Part shown: positions 26,133 to 38,439 of the stretch, in pieces | Layout: every line of letters begins with the position of its first letter | Numbering within the stretch: the first letter of the stretch is position 1 | DNA from: Sinohyriopsis cumingii | Taxonomy: Eukaryota > Mollusca > Bivalvia > Unionida > Unionidae | Direction: 5' to 3' | Length of the DNA: 64,000 nt | Assembly: GCA_028554795.2 (NCBI GenBank) | Contig: CM068825.1 | Span: forward strand, 158,105,053 to 158,169,052 | The notes under the pieces: generated by a model | The model's database searches: none | Told to the model about the DNA's origin: nothing | Seen by the model: the letters and a program-made list of their open reading frames with translations, nothing else | Translations under genes and position numbers: made by a program

Positions 26133-26262
26133 TAGTCCGAGTTTCCTCTGACCCTTGTCACCCCATTGTTGATATTTGGACATTTATGTTGGGGTGTAGG
26201 GTCAGAGTCCATTCCCTGTCGAAAAGTTGAAATTCGCCGATACAGTTTGGTGTCGGCATGGG
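26133..26262 (-). pseudogene. Dispersed repeat carrying a conserved peptide frame (copy 1)
   Basis: On the minus strand this reads FQLFDREWTLTLHPNINVQI in one open frame. The same peptide, with mostly synonymous base changes, is encoded on the plus strand at about 43670-43782. The two copies are about 90% alike over about 110 bp. The family is unknown. It borders the TIR copy at 26273, so it may be cargo of that element. Confidence 0.55.
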
Positions 26263-26272
26263 GTAGCCGCTT

Positions 26273-26420
26273 ACACAGGTGCTCGACGCGAGCTTGATTG
26301 TTGAGAAGAAAAAAAAACAAAACAATAATCTAAAGGAAAAAATCATACAGAGTGACAAAAAAAAAAACTTAGATTACCCCCACGACCCGTTCTGACATAG
26401 GACCCTCTCTATCATAATAT
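26273..26420. mobile_element. Single terminus of the 18274-type TIR element
   Basis: Repeats CACAGGTGCTCGACGCGAGC, the A-rich stretch, GTGACAAA, AGATTACCC and GACCCGTTCTGACATAGGA in the same order as 18274-18420. No opposite terminus is seen nearby, so it is a truncated copy. Confidence 0.7.
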
Positions 26421-26629
26421 ATAAGAGAGAATGTACGGATCTTCCAAATACTTCGTTCCACCCATGACCCTCGATTTCCTTCTGCTATTTCCGTCTTTTA
26501 AGGCACATGTCCAGACTTATGGCTTGTTTTACTCCTGAGATATTTTTCTATCCATCAAGCCATATTGACTTTTCTGCGTTGTACCAAACTGAAGTTACGG
26601 GCTCTGAAACGTGCGATTTTCGCGAATTT

Positions 26630-26725
26630 TTTGTAAGTCTTTGGTATGACTCGACCGGGGTTCAAACCCACGACCTCCCGCATCCGAGGCGGACGCTCAA
26701 ACCACTAGGCCACCGGAGCGGTAAT
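26630..26725 (-). mobile_element. SINE family A head fragment
   Basis: On the minus strand this has GGTGGCCTAGTGGTTTGAGC and GTGGGTTTGAACCCCGGTCG. The A and B boxes match the SINE at 18645-18962, but the body beyond the tRNA head is not clearly preserved. Confidence 0.75.
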
Positions 26726-26729
26726 AATA

Positions 26730-27047
26730 TATGAAATTAATGGATTGGATAACAGAGATATGGGCAGAGATATCGAATAGGACCATATGCCCCCCCCCAT
26801 GTAAAATATAACAACTTAATCACTTACATAAACAAAATGGAATTGAGCATGATATTTGACCTATTCACGTTCTCTTAGAACTAAAATTACAGAATCTACG
26901 CAAAATTCAAGTAGCCTTCTCTAACACATAGAAAACAAATTTAATTTAATCGAGTGACTGATCAAACTCAAATTGTCAGCACGACAGTATCACATGGTTG
27001 ATCCCGGACCTGTACACATCCCTATTGGTGATATGCTGGCGTTATAG

Positions 27048-27088
<41 letters not shown>

Positions 27089-28079
27089 GGTCGTAGACTG
27101 CCCTCTTTTCCTCTGTCGGTACAGGTATGAAGCTATTTTTCCTTTAACTAAAGATAATTCCCAACCTTGATATGTGTCGGTTTTTTTCTTCTCCTGGGAT
27201 CAAATAATTCGCATTCTTTATCAATATATATCGTCCATGGAAATTCTACAGAACTAAGCTATGGTCATTTCGCAACCTGTTGCTGGTACACAAACAACCT
27301 ATTAACGTGAATTTATGTATGTCCTATCGGCTACTCGGATTCTTAACTGGAACTATGATTAGTTATCCCTCTTAGATAAACAATCACACCCGCTGTTGCT
27401 ATGCATTACTAGCTGAAATATCAGTCGACACACGTTCCTAATGCTAACACCTTCGATTCTCGGTTGAAAAGAATTCACAACTTAATTACACAAATTAATT
27501 AATGGACTTCACTCCTTGTCACAACTATGTTACTCTGCTAATTAGCGATTCGTTGACATACACATAGAGAAGTAAATTCTAAGCATACATGATACAAATA
27601 ATTTAAGACAAATAATTAATTTCGCACAATTAGTTACAGAAGAAATGTGTGATATTCTTAAAATACATTATTTCTATCAAGTATGAACCAGGCAATTCTA
27701 ACAAAGTAAGATAATATCTGAGTTATATAACATTTGACACAAAGGGTCGCAAACCCTTAGCTTTTGAACTCAAGGAAAATTGATGTATGAATTTAAAATT
27801 AAGAAGTTCGGCAAATAATTACAAGCTAGCATAAATGAACATATGGTATGCAATTGAGACTAACCTTGTGCTTTATAGTATCAGATCATGACAACCATTA
27901 TTAGTGGTAGAATTAGCTGGCCTTTGGAATATGTCCGTTTGTAACAGCTAAAGTTGTTGCCAAAAAAAAACCCTAGAGGAAACGTTTACTGCAATTACAC
28001 TACCGTTTCTTTGGGAACACTGTTTGAATCAATCATCAGAAAACAGAGAGATCACCACCAACGAAAACGTCATTGGCAA
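26730..28079. other. Gene-free stretch with (TC)n microsatellite
   Basis: AT-rich with a (TC)n run of 36 bp at 27051-27086. No coding frame is supported. Confidence 0.5.
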
Positions 28080-28625
28080 TAATATTTGTATCCAGGTCAT
28101 AAGCGGTTTTAGATACAGTATGTGGCAATGATATTTGTATCTAGGTCATAAACGATTTCAGATGGAGTCAAGGCCGGATTAAGGCCTTTGGGGGCCCTCG
28201 GCACAGCTAACAGAGGGGCCCATAGGGATCCTGCCTTGTCCATAGATATTGTTACAGTACTATTAACAACACTGCCTGTGAAATCAGATGATAATATACG
28301 GGGCCCCTTGAGCCTCAGGGGGGCCCTGCCTGTGAAATCAGGCTAAATATATACTGGGCGCGCCTCGGGGCCCTGGGCACGTTGCCCACTTTGCCATATG
28401 GATCATCTGGCCGTGGATGTAGTCATTGACAATCATATTTGTATCCAGGTCATAAACGGTTTTAGATATAGTCTTTGGCAATGATATTGGTACCTAGGTC
28501 ATGGACAGTTTCAGATATAATCATTGGCAATTATATTTGTCTCCAGGTCATGGACGATTTCAGATATATTTATTAGCAATGATATTTGTATCCAGGTCGT
28601 ACACGGTTTCGGATATAGTCCTGGT
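28080..28625. repeat. About 49-bp tandem repeat split by a GC-rich insertion
   Basis: Units with ATTGGCAATGATATTTGTAT, CCAGGTCATAAACGGTTT and CAGATATAGTC occur at 28080-28167 and again at 28425-28625. Between them lies a 260-bp GC-rich block (GGCCGGATTAAGGCCTTTGG at its left, CATCTGGCCGTG at its right) with repeated GGGGCCC motifs. That block looks like a small DNA transposon inserted into the array. Confidence 0.75.
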
Positions 28626-29849
28626 GGATACAGATTAGCACATAATAAAGTGTTTGTTTAGGAATTCAAATGTTTCTTTGTCAGAGACGTAGACAAGAAG
28701 CCATTCTTATGTCACTTGTTTAGGCTCGAATATACAGTAGCACAAGAAAGATTGAAAACAAGAAGCTTTGAAAAAATACAATAATTTATTTCCCTGGAAA
28801 AATTCTGTAAAAATGAAATTTTTTCTATGAACTTACGGTTTTATAGAATCAAATCCAAAAATAATCCGAGAATAAAATTTTAGCATCCTAATAACAAAAT
28901 GTTATACTGATTTCACGTTCGAATCCCGACGAGAATCCAAGATGGAAGACGACGTTTCTGCAATCTGTAGTGTTGAAGTCTACAGTTCCTTGTAGAAACA
29001 AGAATTATCACTCCGGTTTCTGATAGCTGAATAAAATTTTATAAAATCTGTCCTTGTTCCACAATATTACATGAGCACACGTATTTTCCAGAAAAATAAC
29101 AGAACTAATCCTTTTGAATCCAAGTAATTTGAAATAATTCCAAACCAAGTAATTTGAAATAACTATAAACAGCACAACATACAACAGTTTAACAGTCCAA
29201 CTTAAATTGATTATATCTCCAAAACATGGGTTATATGGGCTTTCTAAAACATAAACAAGGGCCACATGACCATCTTCTGTAAGTTTATAGAAGCAAGTAC
29301 TTGTTATAGGTCACGTTTACCCAGTGTAACCCTGACGAAAACCAATCATTTTTACTCTTGGAAATAAAAAATTAAAAAAATCTTAAAGACATAGTGACAT
29401 TCGAAACAACCAATCATTTTAAAATAAAATAGAACTTGTTTACGAAGGTTGCTACAAATTCTGAAACAAAGTCAGGATTTAGATCAACACCTGGTGTTTA
29501 TAAACTAACAGTCAAGGTCAAACTATTTGTAAAAAAAATGTATCATCTCTAGTGAATAAATTTACATTATAATAGCACATAATAGAATACAAAATTTTAA
29601 ACTGACAAACAATTAAATTTTAAAAAAATATTAATCAAATCAGATATACGTAAGACCATAGTATTATCTTCTGCAAATATTATCTGGTGTAGAGGTCTCT
29701 ATGGTTGCTTCGTACTGATTGTTTAGCGATTTCTTTAAAGTGCTCACTAGAATAAATGGGATTTTGCTTGGATTACGACAGAAAATATCACACTAGATAC
29801 CCTATATACATGAAAGAGCCAGTGGTCATTTGCATCGTAGGAGCATTGG
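28626..29849. other. Gene-free stretch
   Basis: AT-rich. The frame 29008-29265 (minus) is hydrophobic but motif-free, and I do not call it a gene. Confidence 0.4.
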
Positions 29850-30122
29850 TTGATGAAGACGACCTTATTGACCAGGGCTAATCGCCGAAGCAGATTTAAT
29901 CAGTTTCTGAAGAAGAAAAAAAACTTACAGAGTGAACACAACTGCATTATTGTTGACACTGCAAACCAGCCTGAAAGCATATCTGATGTTGTTGACGCCA
30001 CCAGCAGCAAATATCCAGACAAAAACCTGGTTGCGTTCTTTCCGTGGAAAATATGTAAGATCACTTACAATTACGTAGCCCACGAACCAGGCTATGACAA
30101 GACATTTCAGAACGTCGTATAA
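29850..30122 (+). pseudogene. Unrecognised coding remnant
   Basis: A 90-codon frame with balanced composition (NCIIVDTANQPESISDVV, then NLVAFFPWKI), bordered by stops in all frames. I do not recognise it. It lies upstream of the fragmented Maverick-like genes and could be part of that element. Confidence 0.3.
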
Positions 30123-30129
30123 AAAGCAA

Positions 30130-32140
30130 GACAACTTGTATCGGCATTTAAGCAAAACAATCATGCATAATCGTGTACTACTTTGACTCAAAGTGAATAA
30201 TAACTTAATACAAAAACGCCGATGGACCCCTGATAAACATTCCGCCAGACTGGTATCTACAAAACGTCATCGAAATGATAGCATATATCAAATATTTTAA
30301 TAATCCATACCAACTGTTTTTCAGGAAAGCTCTCAAGATGTTACCTGACCTCAAATGAAAATACAAAGCACTTTAATGTTTATGCAGACTATTGCTACAT
30401 AATTAGAACGCAGTAATCGCATGCTAGGAGAAAACTATAAGAATGTTGGTCGCAAAAAAGTATCTCTACGATTATATATAGCAGTTTAGTCTGATTTGCA
30501 CTGTTAAAACCAGATTTGTATGGCAGTCACTGTCAAAACTAATTTGATGGCAGTTTTTAAGCAAACAGTGGATATAATGATGCAGCCGCGAAGAAGCTAT
30601 ATGTGTTTGGTTTTCACCTGAACTCAGTTATTATGTCTTAAGAAAACCGATGACAGTGACTTTCGCATACAGATTTGCGATAAATACCCATAACATCGCC
30701 AGGAAAGTAGCAGTAAAAAATAAGGTGCACTTTTTCTATAACGCTAAAATAGCCATCGAGCTCTTAGTTTCACGGAGGAAGAATACGACCGACTAGATGA
30801 TGAGGTGCTGTTTGCTTCAGTCAGATTTTAACACCAGCGACATAATATACAATGATCACCGTTTTCTTTTTTTTTTTGTTATTTTTAAAACTTTGCTTCT
30901 GATATTTTGTCTTGGCAAACATTTTCTCATAGCATGAAACCATCATACATGCGTCTACCACGCGCAGTTTCTTAATAAAATCATCAATACAGTAAGTGGT
31001 TCTGCGCAGACAATCAATACCCTAATTAAGAATTTGTATGTATGTTATGTATGCATGCCTGCACATATCCTTTTTGTTCTGAACGTTTGGCACGAGGTTT
31101 CTGAAACAAGCCCGACTTGTAATTCCAACGCAAGAAATAATTGGTACAAATGGATTCAACATCATGCAACTTGCTGTCGACACAAAGAGAACTGTCGCCT
31201 GAAAAAATAAAAGGCGGCTATAATACATGAAAGACCGTTTCAAACAATGGGCACGCTTGTGACGATGCTTGTTAATGGAATGTAACTTTCAAACTCTTTC
31301 GGCTGCAGGTCTTTGCTAATGTGATTGAAGTTTATGATATCCTTCGACGTATACAATAAAATTATTTGATCATGTCTTCCTCCTCTGGCTGATCTAACTA
31401 TGGTTGCTGGTATGCAATTTTATCTATTATTTTCTTATAAAACGCGCTGCGTATGTATAAAGAGATAGCCCTGTATGTCGCATCGTGCGTATATGTGCAC
31501 TAACTTGTGTCTGCTGTTCATTTGTAAGCTCTCGTGCTCTAGCTAAGTAGCAAGTGGATATTTCTGAGATGCTGTTTAGCATCTATATGTTCGGCAAGTT
31601 CAACTTCTTCGAAAAGAACATCGGTGTCATATATTCGTAACTTTTACACGTCTGACTATAAGGTAACACGTATATGCTAGCCTTTGCTATTTTATTTTTA
31701 TCAGAGTAAGCAGCGCACTTGCATGTTTTTGCAGATAGTCATCATGAGGCGTCATATCGAACATGAGTTTGTTAAATTGAAACTAGTCCATTTAGTGTTG
31801 CCAGGGTAATCTTCGAACACTGTCTTCCATATTGATGTCACCATCCATGATACCACTCTTTAGTGACAGGAAGGCGAGCTGAATAATCATGTGTTGCAAA
31901 GTAGAGTGAGCGCCAGTATTAAGAACGATTGTTGCAGAACATATGTCATCTACGTCATTCTTTGTGATCTACGTAATTCTTTGTGATCTACGTAATTCTT
32001 TATCCGAGGCATCTTTATTCATCATCCGGCCCAGCCTCGTTTCTGATCATTTGCAAAGATAAGTTTAGCAGTCTAGACATAGTAGCCAGATTTTAGCATT
32101 GGCTTGGTAACCAGATGCAGTAAAACCTCATCTGCTGAAG
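30130..32140. other. Decayed sequence without supportable gene
   Basis: Short minus-strand peptide stretches with coding-like composition occur at 31022-31243 (PFVPIISCVGITSRACF) and 31600-31960 (LRIYDTDVLFEEVELAEHI; VLNTGAHSTLQHMIIQLAFL). They are broken by stops, and I cannot assign them. An 18-24-bp direct repeat (GATCTACGTAATTCTTTGT) lies at 31950-32003. Confidence 0.35.
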
Positions 32141-32147
32141 GGCTCTG

Positions 32148-32813
32148 ATGCCAGCAAGCAGTATGGAGGGTGAAACGACCTTTTATAAGAGAGTCCATTC
32201 GCGAAAAATAAAACCACCTACGAAAAATGAAAATACTTTCGTTGACGTTGCAAGTAGGAATAAAGAAGGAGAACTACTATCAACTAGAGCAGCAACTGAA
32301 GTTGCATCTGCGTTTGAACGAATTTATCAACAAGAACCCTTGCGATGGCCACATTTACTACAGGTTGAATTTCTTGGTGCGGTAACATCTCTGATGAACA
32401 GAACAACATAACATCAAAATCAGACGAGGATATTCCCCAGTTCATCGCGATTTAATCTAACACTTGCTGAGAGATTGTTTGGGTATCAGTATGCGAAGGA
32501 AATAATTCAGAAAGACAAGAGATCTCGTGATTGGGTTGCAAGACTACCAAGTGTAATAGCTGCGATAAAAAATGAAATTACTCATGCAGTTTCTATGAAA
32601 CCTACCAATGCGATCGTAAAAAATCATATACCAATACAACGACATGACTTTTCAAAACAACCAGTACTAGCGACTGATCCTATTTTCAGTGTGACGACAC
32701 ATACAATTACCATTGTGGTAATATATATGGATAGACCTGCAATCTACATATTAGATTCAACTGCTCCTCAACGTGGATTTGCACGTGAACAGTTACAAGT
32801 AATTCTTGAATAA
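32148..32813 (+). pseudogene. Integrase fragment (Maverick-like, lineage 1)
   Basis: Two frames make up the second half of a retroviral-type integrase. At 32148-32411 the end of the catalytic core is visible (TRAATEVASAFERIYQQE, LLQVEFLGAVTSLM). A stop and frameshift at about 32409-32474 remove the region that should hold the catalytic Glu. At 32475-32813 follow the last core helices (RDWVARLPSVIAAIKNEITH) and the small C-terminal domain (PAIYILDSTAPQRGFAREQL). No chromodomain is present, unlike the integrase at 58228. It is clearly inactive. Confidence 0.7.
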
Positions 32814-32819
32814 ACACAA

Positions 32820-34860
32820 TAACCACCGCATTCACTTTTGCGAACTAGCGCCTCGACGTTGATTACATTCAAGACAAGTCAGCCACAACGTTTATGTGTT
32901 ACAGCTCGTACGATGATTATTCTGTCGTTGTTTCAGCGTCATGATAAATTCAGCGTCGAGATCAAAGTAGAGCTTTTTTCTCACACTGCTTATAACCAGT
33001 TATTTTTTTCTTACTGTATTATCTCCATTACTAACAGTTTGATTATTATTTTCTGTGAAGTCTATAATAACCCTCTACAGCTGAGATATTTTTCTGTCTC
33101 AAGACACTGCGAGATAAACTAATTTGACCATTCAATATGATCATCAACAATCCAAATACTGGTATCAGAAATAGTTAATCCTTATGACGAATGAATCGTT
33201 GTAGCATATCCTAGCGTCCATGGACATTTCTCCATCGTTAGCGCGCCCTCAACAACGTTGACAGTAACTAAAACAATATAATTTAGTACAAGATGTTGTT
33301 TCCTTGACTCTGTCAAGGAACCTGGAATTTCAACGTCGATATTTTGCCGTCGAGAATCTGCTAAGCGATAACACAATGGTACAGGTAGGTTTGACATTTT
33401 TTCTTTATTTAAGAGAAATAATTGTTGTTGAAGTGTATCACGAATTATTTTTTTCTACTTGTTATTATCAAATCATCTGGTTTCCATAAGTTCCAAAAAT
33501 TGTTCATAGTGTCACAGAATAAGGTAAGAAATAACTTTGTTTTGCCTTAGAACAATTTGACCATCTTTCATTGTACATGCGTACAACGTTACCTAGGGTG
33601 AATAATTGTTTTTCCACGTAAGCGACTGTACTAGCATGTATCTCGTCGAAAATTACTTGCGACGAAAGACATTAAAACCACGATATGCACATGTATTTTA
33701 GCCTGACTAATACTCACTCTCCTATGGATTTAAGGTAGATTCCATTTCTAACCGACACTGGTCGTTTTGGATCTTGTCAAGGAGCGAACGTTCTCCATTG
33801 TGTTCTCCAGCTATAAGGGTAAGTGTTAAATTCATATTTTATTTGATATGTGAAGCTTATTCAGGTTTTAATGTCATATCGTGTAATGATGCATTTACTA
33901 CTACGCAGATTTGAAACTTTGTGAACATTGAATTACAAGTTGCTATTATGAGTTTAATTTATTAGCATGTATCTAAAAGATTTTTCAGAACCCATTATTA
34001 TGACCAGTTTGGTTGTATTGTAGCTGTTCAGGGCTGTTTAGAGCTGACTGAAGAAGTGTAGGGCTGACGGTAGCTGTTTAGGACTGACTGTAGTTATTTA
34101 GTGATGCGTGCTGTCTATACGTATGTATATACGTGTGTCTGTACATGTGGTGGAGCCACAAATGTAGACGTAGCCAATACAAGGGTGCTGTATGCTGTCT
34201 GTACGTATGAGTATACGTATGTCTTGTACACGTGGTGGATCCGTGAAGGGTGTGAGCGGCCGATAAAAGTGTGGGCCAGCCCAAGGACTCGGTGCAACTG
34301 TGTGGTTCATCAGTTTATGAATCATACGACTGTACAAGTGTAAAGAGGCACATGTTTGTTCCAATTGATGTTTCAGTTGAGTACATTTTCAATTACATGA
34401 GATTATTTTGCATCTTTTGCATCTTATTTGTATTCCAGGAGATTATGTGAATCTCGCTTGCAGCGCATAATATTATTTGAAACATATTTGAATTCCTTGA
34501 GATTATTCGAATCTTAATCGTATTCCATACGTGACATTATGTGAATCTCTCTTATATTGCATAATATTATTTGAAACGTATTTGCAGTCCATTAGGTTAT
34601 TTGAATCTCACTTTCCATGCGTAAGATTACATGAATCGTATTTTCGTTTTTCGATTTGTGAATGTTTGTGTAGAATGATTGGATCAATCGTATGTTGAGA
34701 GCGTGAGAGAATCATTGTCTTTATACACCATATATTTTTCTTCTTTATTAATTCATTTTATAAATTTCCATCGTCCATCACATTGTGTTTGCGTTATTCA
34801 TTTAATCCAAAATCCACTCGGTTACAATTCTGTTACACATAGGAGTTTCTGAAATTGTTT
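32820..34860. other. Gene-free stretch with degenerate repeats
   Basis: No coding frame is supported. Imperfect repeats include a 60-75-bp unit with ACGTATGTATATACGTGTGT at 34090-34240 and an approximately 110-bp unit with CGCATAATATTATTTGAAAC and ATTATGTGAATCTC at 34430-34640. Confidence 0.45.
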
Positions 34861-34871
34861 CGCGCATTATT

Positions 34872-35340
34872 TCACACTGAATTTTTTTTTTCTAGTTGCA
34901 GCTTGAATAATTTCTTACGCTCTCTTAATTTTGGATCAAGCGCTCTATGATCATAATCTACAAAATTATTTAGCCATTCATGTGGAGACAATCCAACAAA
35001 AGGTGGCGGTTGACCATGATCGCCACACATTGTTACAGCAGTATTTTTCGTCAACAACCAATCAAGAAATATTTTTAACGTTTCTAATGCAATGGTACAT
35101 ATTTCATCACAGATAATAATCCTTGGAATATATTTTTCACCCATTCGTTCAGGAGTCCATTTATCACCCTTCCACCGTAAGAAACTATGATATGTATAAG
35201 AGTTCACCCCTCGCTCTTTCATTTCCTGGCGAATCTATTTGTAGGTGTTAATACGACCATATCAAGTCCACGAAATTATTCGAACACGCGTGTTGTTTTA
35301 CCAGAACGACCCGGTCCGTTTAGATAATCTGTTTTATGTC
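34872..35340 (-). pseudogene. Superfamily 1 helicase fragment (lineage 1)
   Basis: Minus-strand translation shows a Walker A loop (NGPGRSGKTTRVFE, near 35290-35320). After a frame change come a nucleotide-binding strand with PRIIICDEICTIAL (Walker B, Asp-Glu) and motif III, MCGDHGQPPPFVG. The order and spacing match RecD/Pif1-type SF1 helicases, which unwind DNA during replication. Helicase motifs IV-VI are not found downstream, and stops break the frame. It lies directly after the polymerase fragment on the same strand, as expected for replication genes or a polymerase-helicase fusion. Confidence 0.7.
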
Positions 35341-35464
35341 TGGCAACATGATCATATACCGATGGTGATGATGATACTGTCTGGACTATTTTCACAATAA
35401 GCATTTTTACACTCGACATCAGCTGTTTCATCATAACCGTGTAGCTCTTTTTTCTCCATCCACC

Positions 35465-35940
35465 CTATGGTGATTCATTACCGATATTTAGCTGTTTTAA
35501 CAAATCTGCATGTTTCTTATCGATATAAAATGAATCCGTCGCTACTCCAACGTCTAATTTAGGGAATATGTTTACCACCATCGACAACAGATTTATTGTA
35601 ACATACGCGAGCATTGAAGATCTTAAACGAATATACTGTGGCGAGTCGCCATCAGTGTAACTCACAATTGTACCTAATTTTGTTCCGTTTGACAAGAAAG
35701 CTCTTTCTCGGCTAATATATATAATTATATATTCTTATTTAGTGTATCGGCGATGATACAATCTAATTCGGTAGCTTCAATAACTAATATACAACAGCGT
35801 TGTTTATGTTTATATAACCCACCTTGCGTAAACTTTGTACCGAGATCCTCAGCTTATTTATTTTCATAATCAATCTTAACTTCATCCTCAAATGGATCCA
35901 AAGATTGTTTTCTTTCTTCTGGTAACCAACTTGTTTTTAT
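35465..35940 (-). pseudogene. DNA polymerase B palm fragment (lineage 1)
   Basis: The minus-strand frame 35465-35695 carries polymerase motif C as VATDSFYI, where the second metal-binding Asp survives but the first is changed. It is preceded by a helix with SSMLAYVTINLLSMV. Upstream on the same strand (35700-35940) other frames give coding-like text (DPFEDEVKIDYENK; CCILVIEATELDCII). Motifs A and B are missing or unrecognisable. It fits the protein-primed polymerase of Maverick-like elements but is dead. Confidence 0.6.
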
Positions 35941-35943
35941 GGA

Positions 35944-35945
<2 letters not shown>

Positions 35946-35998
<53 letters not shown>
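35946..35998. repeat. (TA)n microsatellite
   Basis: A pure TA run of about 53 bp inside the decayed element. Confidence 0.97.
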
Positions 35999-36001
<3 letters not shown>

Positions 36002-36299
36002 GATGGTTCGATTTCATCAATAAAATCACCACCAGCAGGTCCAGCTCAAAGATTGCCACTGGAGGCAATCATCATTTCAGCAAATATTTTATTGATATCA
36101 TTGAGATCAGACGCAATATAGTTTAGATGTTGTATTGTTTCAATGATCTGTTTTATATCTTCGGAATAAAAGTGTATTGTACAAGAAAATAAATTTCGTA
36201 GATCACCAAGTACCCTCGCAAGTTCAGATTTAATTTTATTGGAAAATAATAAAATTTTTATCGATAAATGCTTTATTTTTTCGTCGGTAACAAATGAAC

Positions 36300-36780
36300 A
36301 TCTTTTACCATCCTAGAAAGTGTTTTACCATCAGATGCAGTAAAATAAGCTCTCTCATAACCTATATAATAACTGAAGTAAATCCATGGATATTCCTTTT
36401 GATATTGTGGAACATTTATATATAAGATTTCGTTAGTAGAAAAATCATCTCGTTTTGGTTCAAGTGGTCCTTTATATTCCGGTGGAATTTCTGGTCATCA
36501 TAATGCGGTTCTTATCGACGACTGATATATATCTAGGGCGTAATTTAGCGAGTTTCTATCTATCGCTGCTGATAATGTTGGTTCGTGAACAGTGATAGCA
36601 ATTTTAGATTCTTTTTCTGTGATAGCTTTATTCTGCTCTGAAATTCATCGTTGATTTGTTCAATCTGATAATTACCTGTGGGAATACTGACAAATCGCCA
36701 ATCGGGAGTTTCATCTGGTTTATTTTTATACGAAAACCAAAGAATTATTTGCTGGTAATCCACGAAATGATTTTGATCTA
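36300..36780 (-). pseudogene. Minor-capsid-like structural protein remnant (lineage 1)
   Basis: Minus-strand text across two frames reads YQQIILWFSYKNKP, VSIPTGNYQIEQINDEFQSR, ITVHEPTLSAAIDRNSLNYA and further stretches to PWIYFSYYIGYERAYF. The IPTGNYQIEQIN block resembles the jelly-roll minor capsid proteins I associate with invertebrate Maverick-like elements. The assignment is by pattern memory only. Stops and a frameshift make it inactive. Confidence 0.4.
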
Positions 36781-36829
36781 ATATATACCGGTAACCTCAG
36801 CATGATGTTTAATGAATTTATTGAGTGGT

Positions 36830-37290
36830 GACCATAATGCTTGTCCAGACGCTACTGTATACACTGAACTGTCGGTAATATTTTTACGTCTGAAAGTTTA
36901 ATACCGGTAACTACTGGCTTTCCAAACAAGTCATCAATTCCATTTACTCATTTGCGAAAATTAAAAGATGTGTTCACATGAGTATTATAATCAGATGTGG
37001 TCATTTCATTATTAATTGAAACTAGCGAGTTCATCATTGGAATGTTCCTTTTGTCGATGTACTTCTTCGTTACAACGTCATTGTCTGATCCTGGGTCTCC
37101 AAGACCAGTAATTTTATTATTAGACATATTGAGAGAACCAGTTATTGTATCACCCGATTTTTGTACTCGACCACGAATATTATCTGATATCATTGACATA
37201 ATAATACCAGACTTAATTTTTCCATTACTATCAAACACAGCTATGCTATTTTCAGTTACTTCGATAATTCTAACGATAATATCTTAAGAT
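36830..37290 (-). pseudogene. Fibre-like repeat protein remnant (lineage 1)
   Basis: The minus-strand frame 36948-37238 includes VQKSGDTITGSLNMSNNKIT and DNDVVTKKYIDKR. These are the beta-structured repeat and trimerisation-type motif typical of phage and viral tail-fibre proteins. Downstream in another frame, ALWSPLNKFIKHHAEVTG continues coding-like. The likely role was a virion fibre or attachment protein. It is truncated and shifted. Confidence 0.6.
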
Positions 37291-37472
37291 TACTTGCTTT
37301 TAATGTTGCTTGCTTACCTTGAAATACAACCACGTCGTTTGGATTTACATTTGCAAGATTAATAATTCAGCTATTTCATCACTAATCTGTTTATTCACAT
37401 TTTGATGAGTTATTCCGTTAGTTTTTTTTTTTGTTTTTTCTTTTTTGTTTTTGTGAAGATCTTCCGTAAATA

Positions 37473-37850
37473 TCAACCATTATACTTTAAGAGCTGTTTA
37501 AAACGACGATGGATGATTATACCGTTTACTTGTATACTCGTGCACGAGTTATGAGGTGGTATTGTTGATGGTGACACAGCGTCGAGTAAAGCAATTACTT
37601 CACGGCCACATATTGGCGGATCAATTTTTCTTTGTGTTGGCAATGTTGAATACCAGACGGGAGTGTTTTGAAAACGAGTCCTTGGCACTCTGCCGACATA
37701 TTTTAATAATTCTTTTGATGGTGCCAACCCATACAAATCAAAATAAACAATTCCACGTGGATTAATTGCGTATGCATCCCAATGTATACCTGGACCAGAA
37801 CATTTATCCAGATTACTGACATCGGTTTCAACACGGTTTGGTTGTTTTGG
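37473..37850 (-). pseudogene. Adenain-like protease remnant 1 (lineage 1)
   Basis: On the minus strand, CSGPGIHWDAYAINPRG and GIVYFDLYGLAPSKELLKYV carry the catalytic His and the acidic partner position of adenovirus-type cysteine proteases. The expected Gln and catalytic Cys block is not recognisable further along the 37473-37736 frame, which drifts into unrelated text. It would have matured capsid proteins, but it is dead now. Confidence 0.6.
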
Positions 37851-37979
37851 TTATTAATCACGCATACAAACACCTCTGAAATTTTTTATATTTAATTTTG
37901 TAGCAGCATCAAGTAAATCAAAATAGAACATGTGAAGAATCAGCGAAGTGTTCCTGGAAGTCTCAGACCTTTTCCGTAA

Positions 37980-38415
37980 CATTGAGGGGTTCCTGTAAGT
38001 CTTAAAACCTTTCCTTTTCTTTCCTTTTTCTTAGAAGTCTTTATTCCTTTTCCTGTTGCTTTCTTTAGTGCCAAACCAGCAGCAGTTCCAACAGCACCAA
38101 GTAAAGCTGCTTTTGCAACAGCTGGGGCTTCAGCGGCTATTAAAGCTGGTATAGCTGCAAGAAGTGGAAAAAACCACCCGTCTTGACTGCGTCTTTAATA
38201 GCATCCGCAGAAAGATTCAGTCTAATACCGGTATTTGATCTTTTGGCGTCATTGAAGTGCCTGAGTTGACGTTTGGACAATTATCGTTAGTTCTGACAAT
38301 CCGTGATCTGATCATTTTAGTGATATTTTTATTCCACAGTTCCATTTTGTTACTGATTGTAGCTTTTTAATCTGACCAGGAGTCAGCCTGACACTAACAT
38401 GATGATATGACATAA
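37980..38415 (-). pseudogene. Basic/hydrophobic capsid-associated protein remnant (lineage 1)
   Basis: The minus strand starts at about 38415 with MSYHHVSVRLTPGQIKKLQS. After frame changes it continues as WFFPLLAAIPALIAAEAPAV and KAALLGAVGTAAGLALKK, ending in a Lys-rich tail. A basic N-terminal LTxGQxxKL motif followed by a Gly/Ala-rich hydrophobic stretch is a recurrent small protein of Maverick/adintovirus-like elements, probably a core or membrane-active minor virion protein. The role is inferred. Confidence 0.55.
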
Positions 38416-38439
38416 TATCATGAGCGATTTAATTACATG

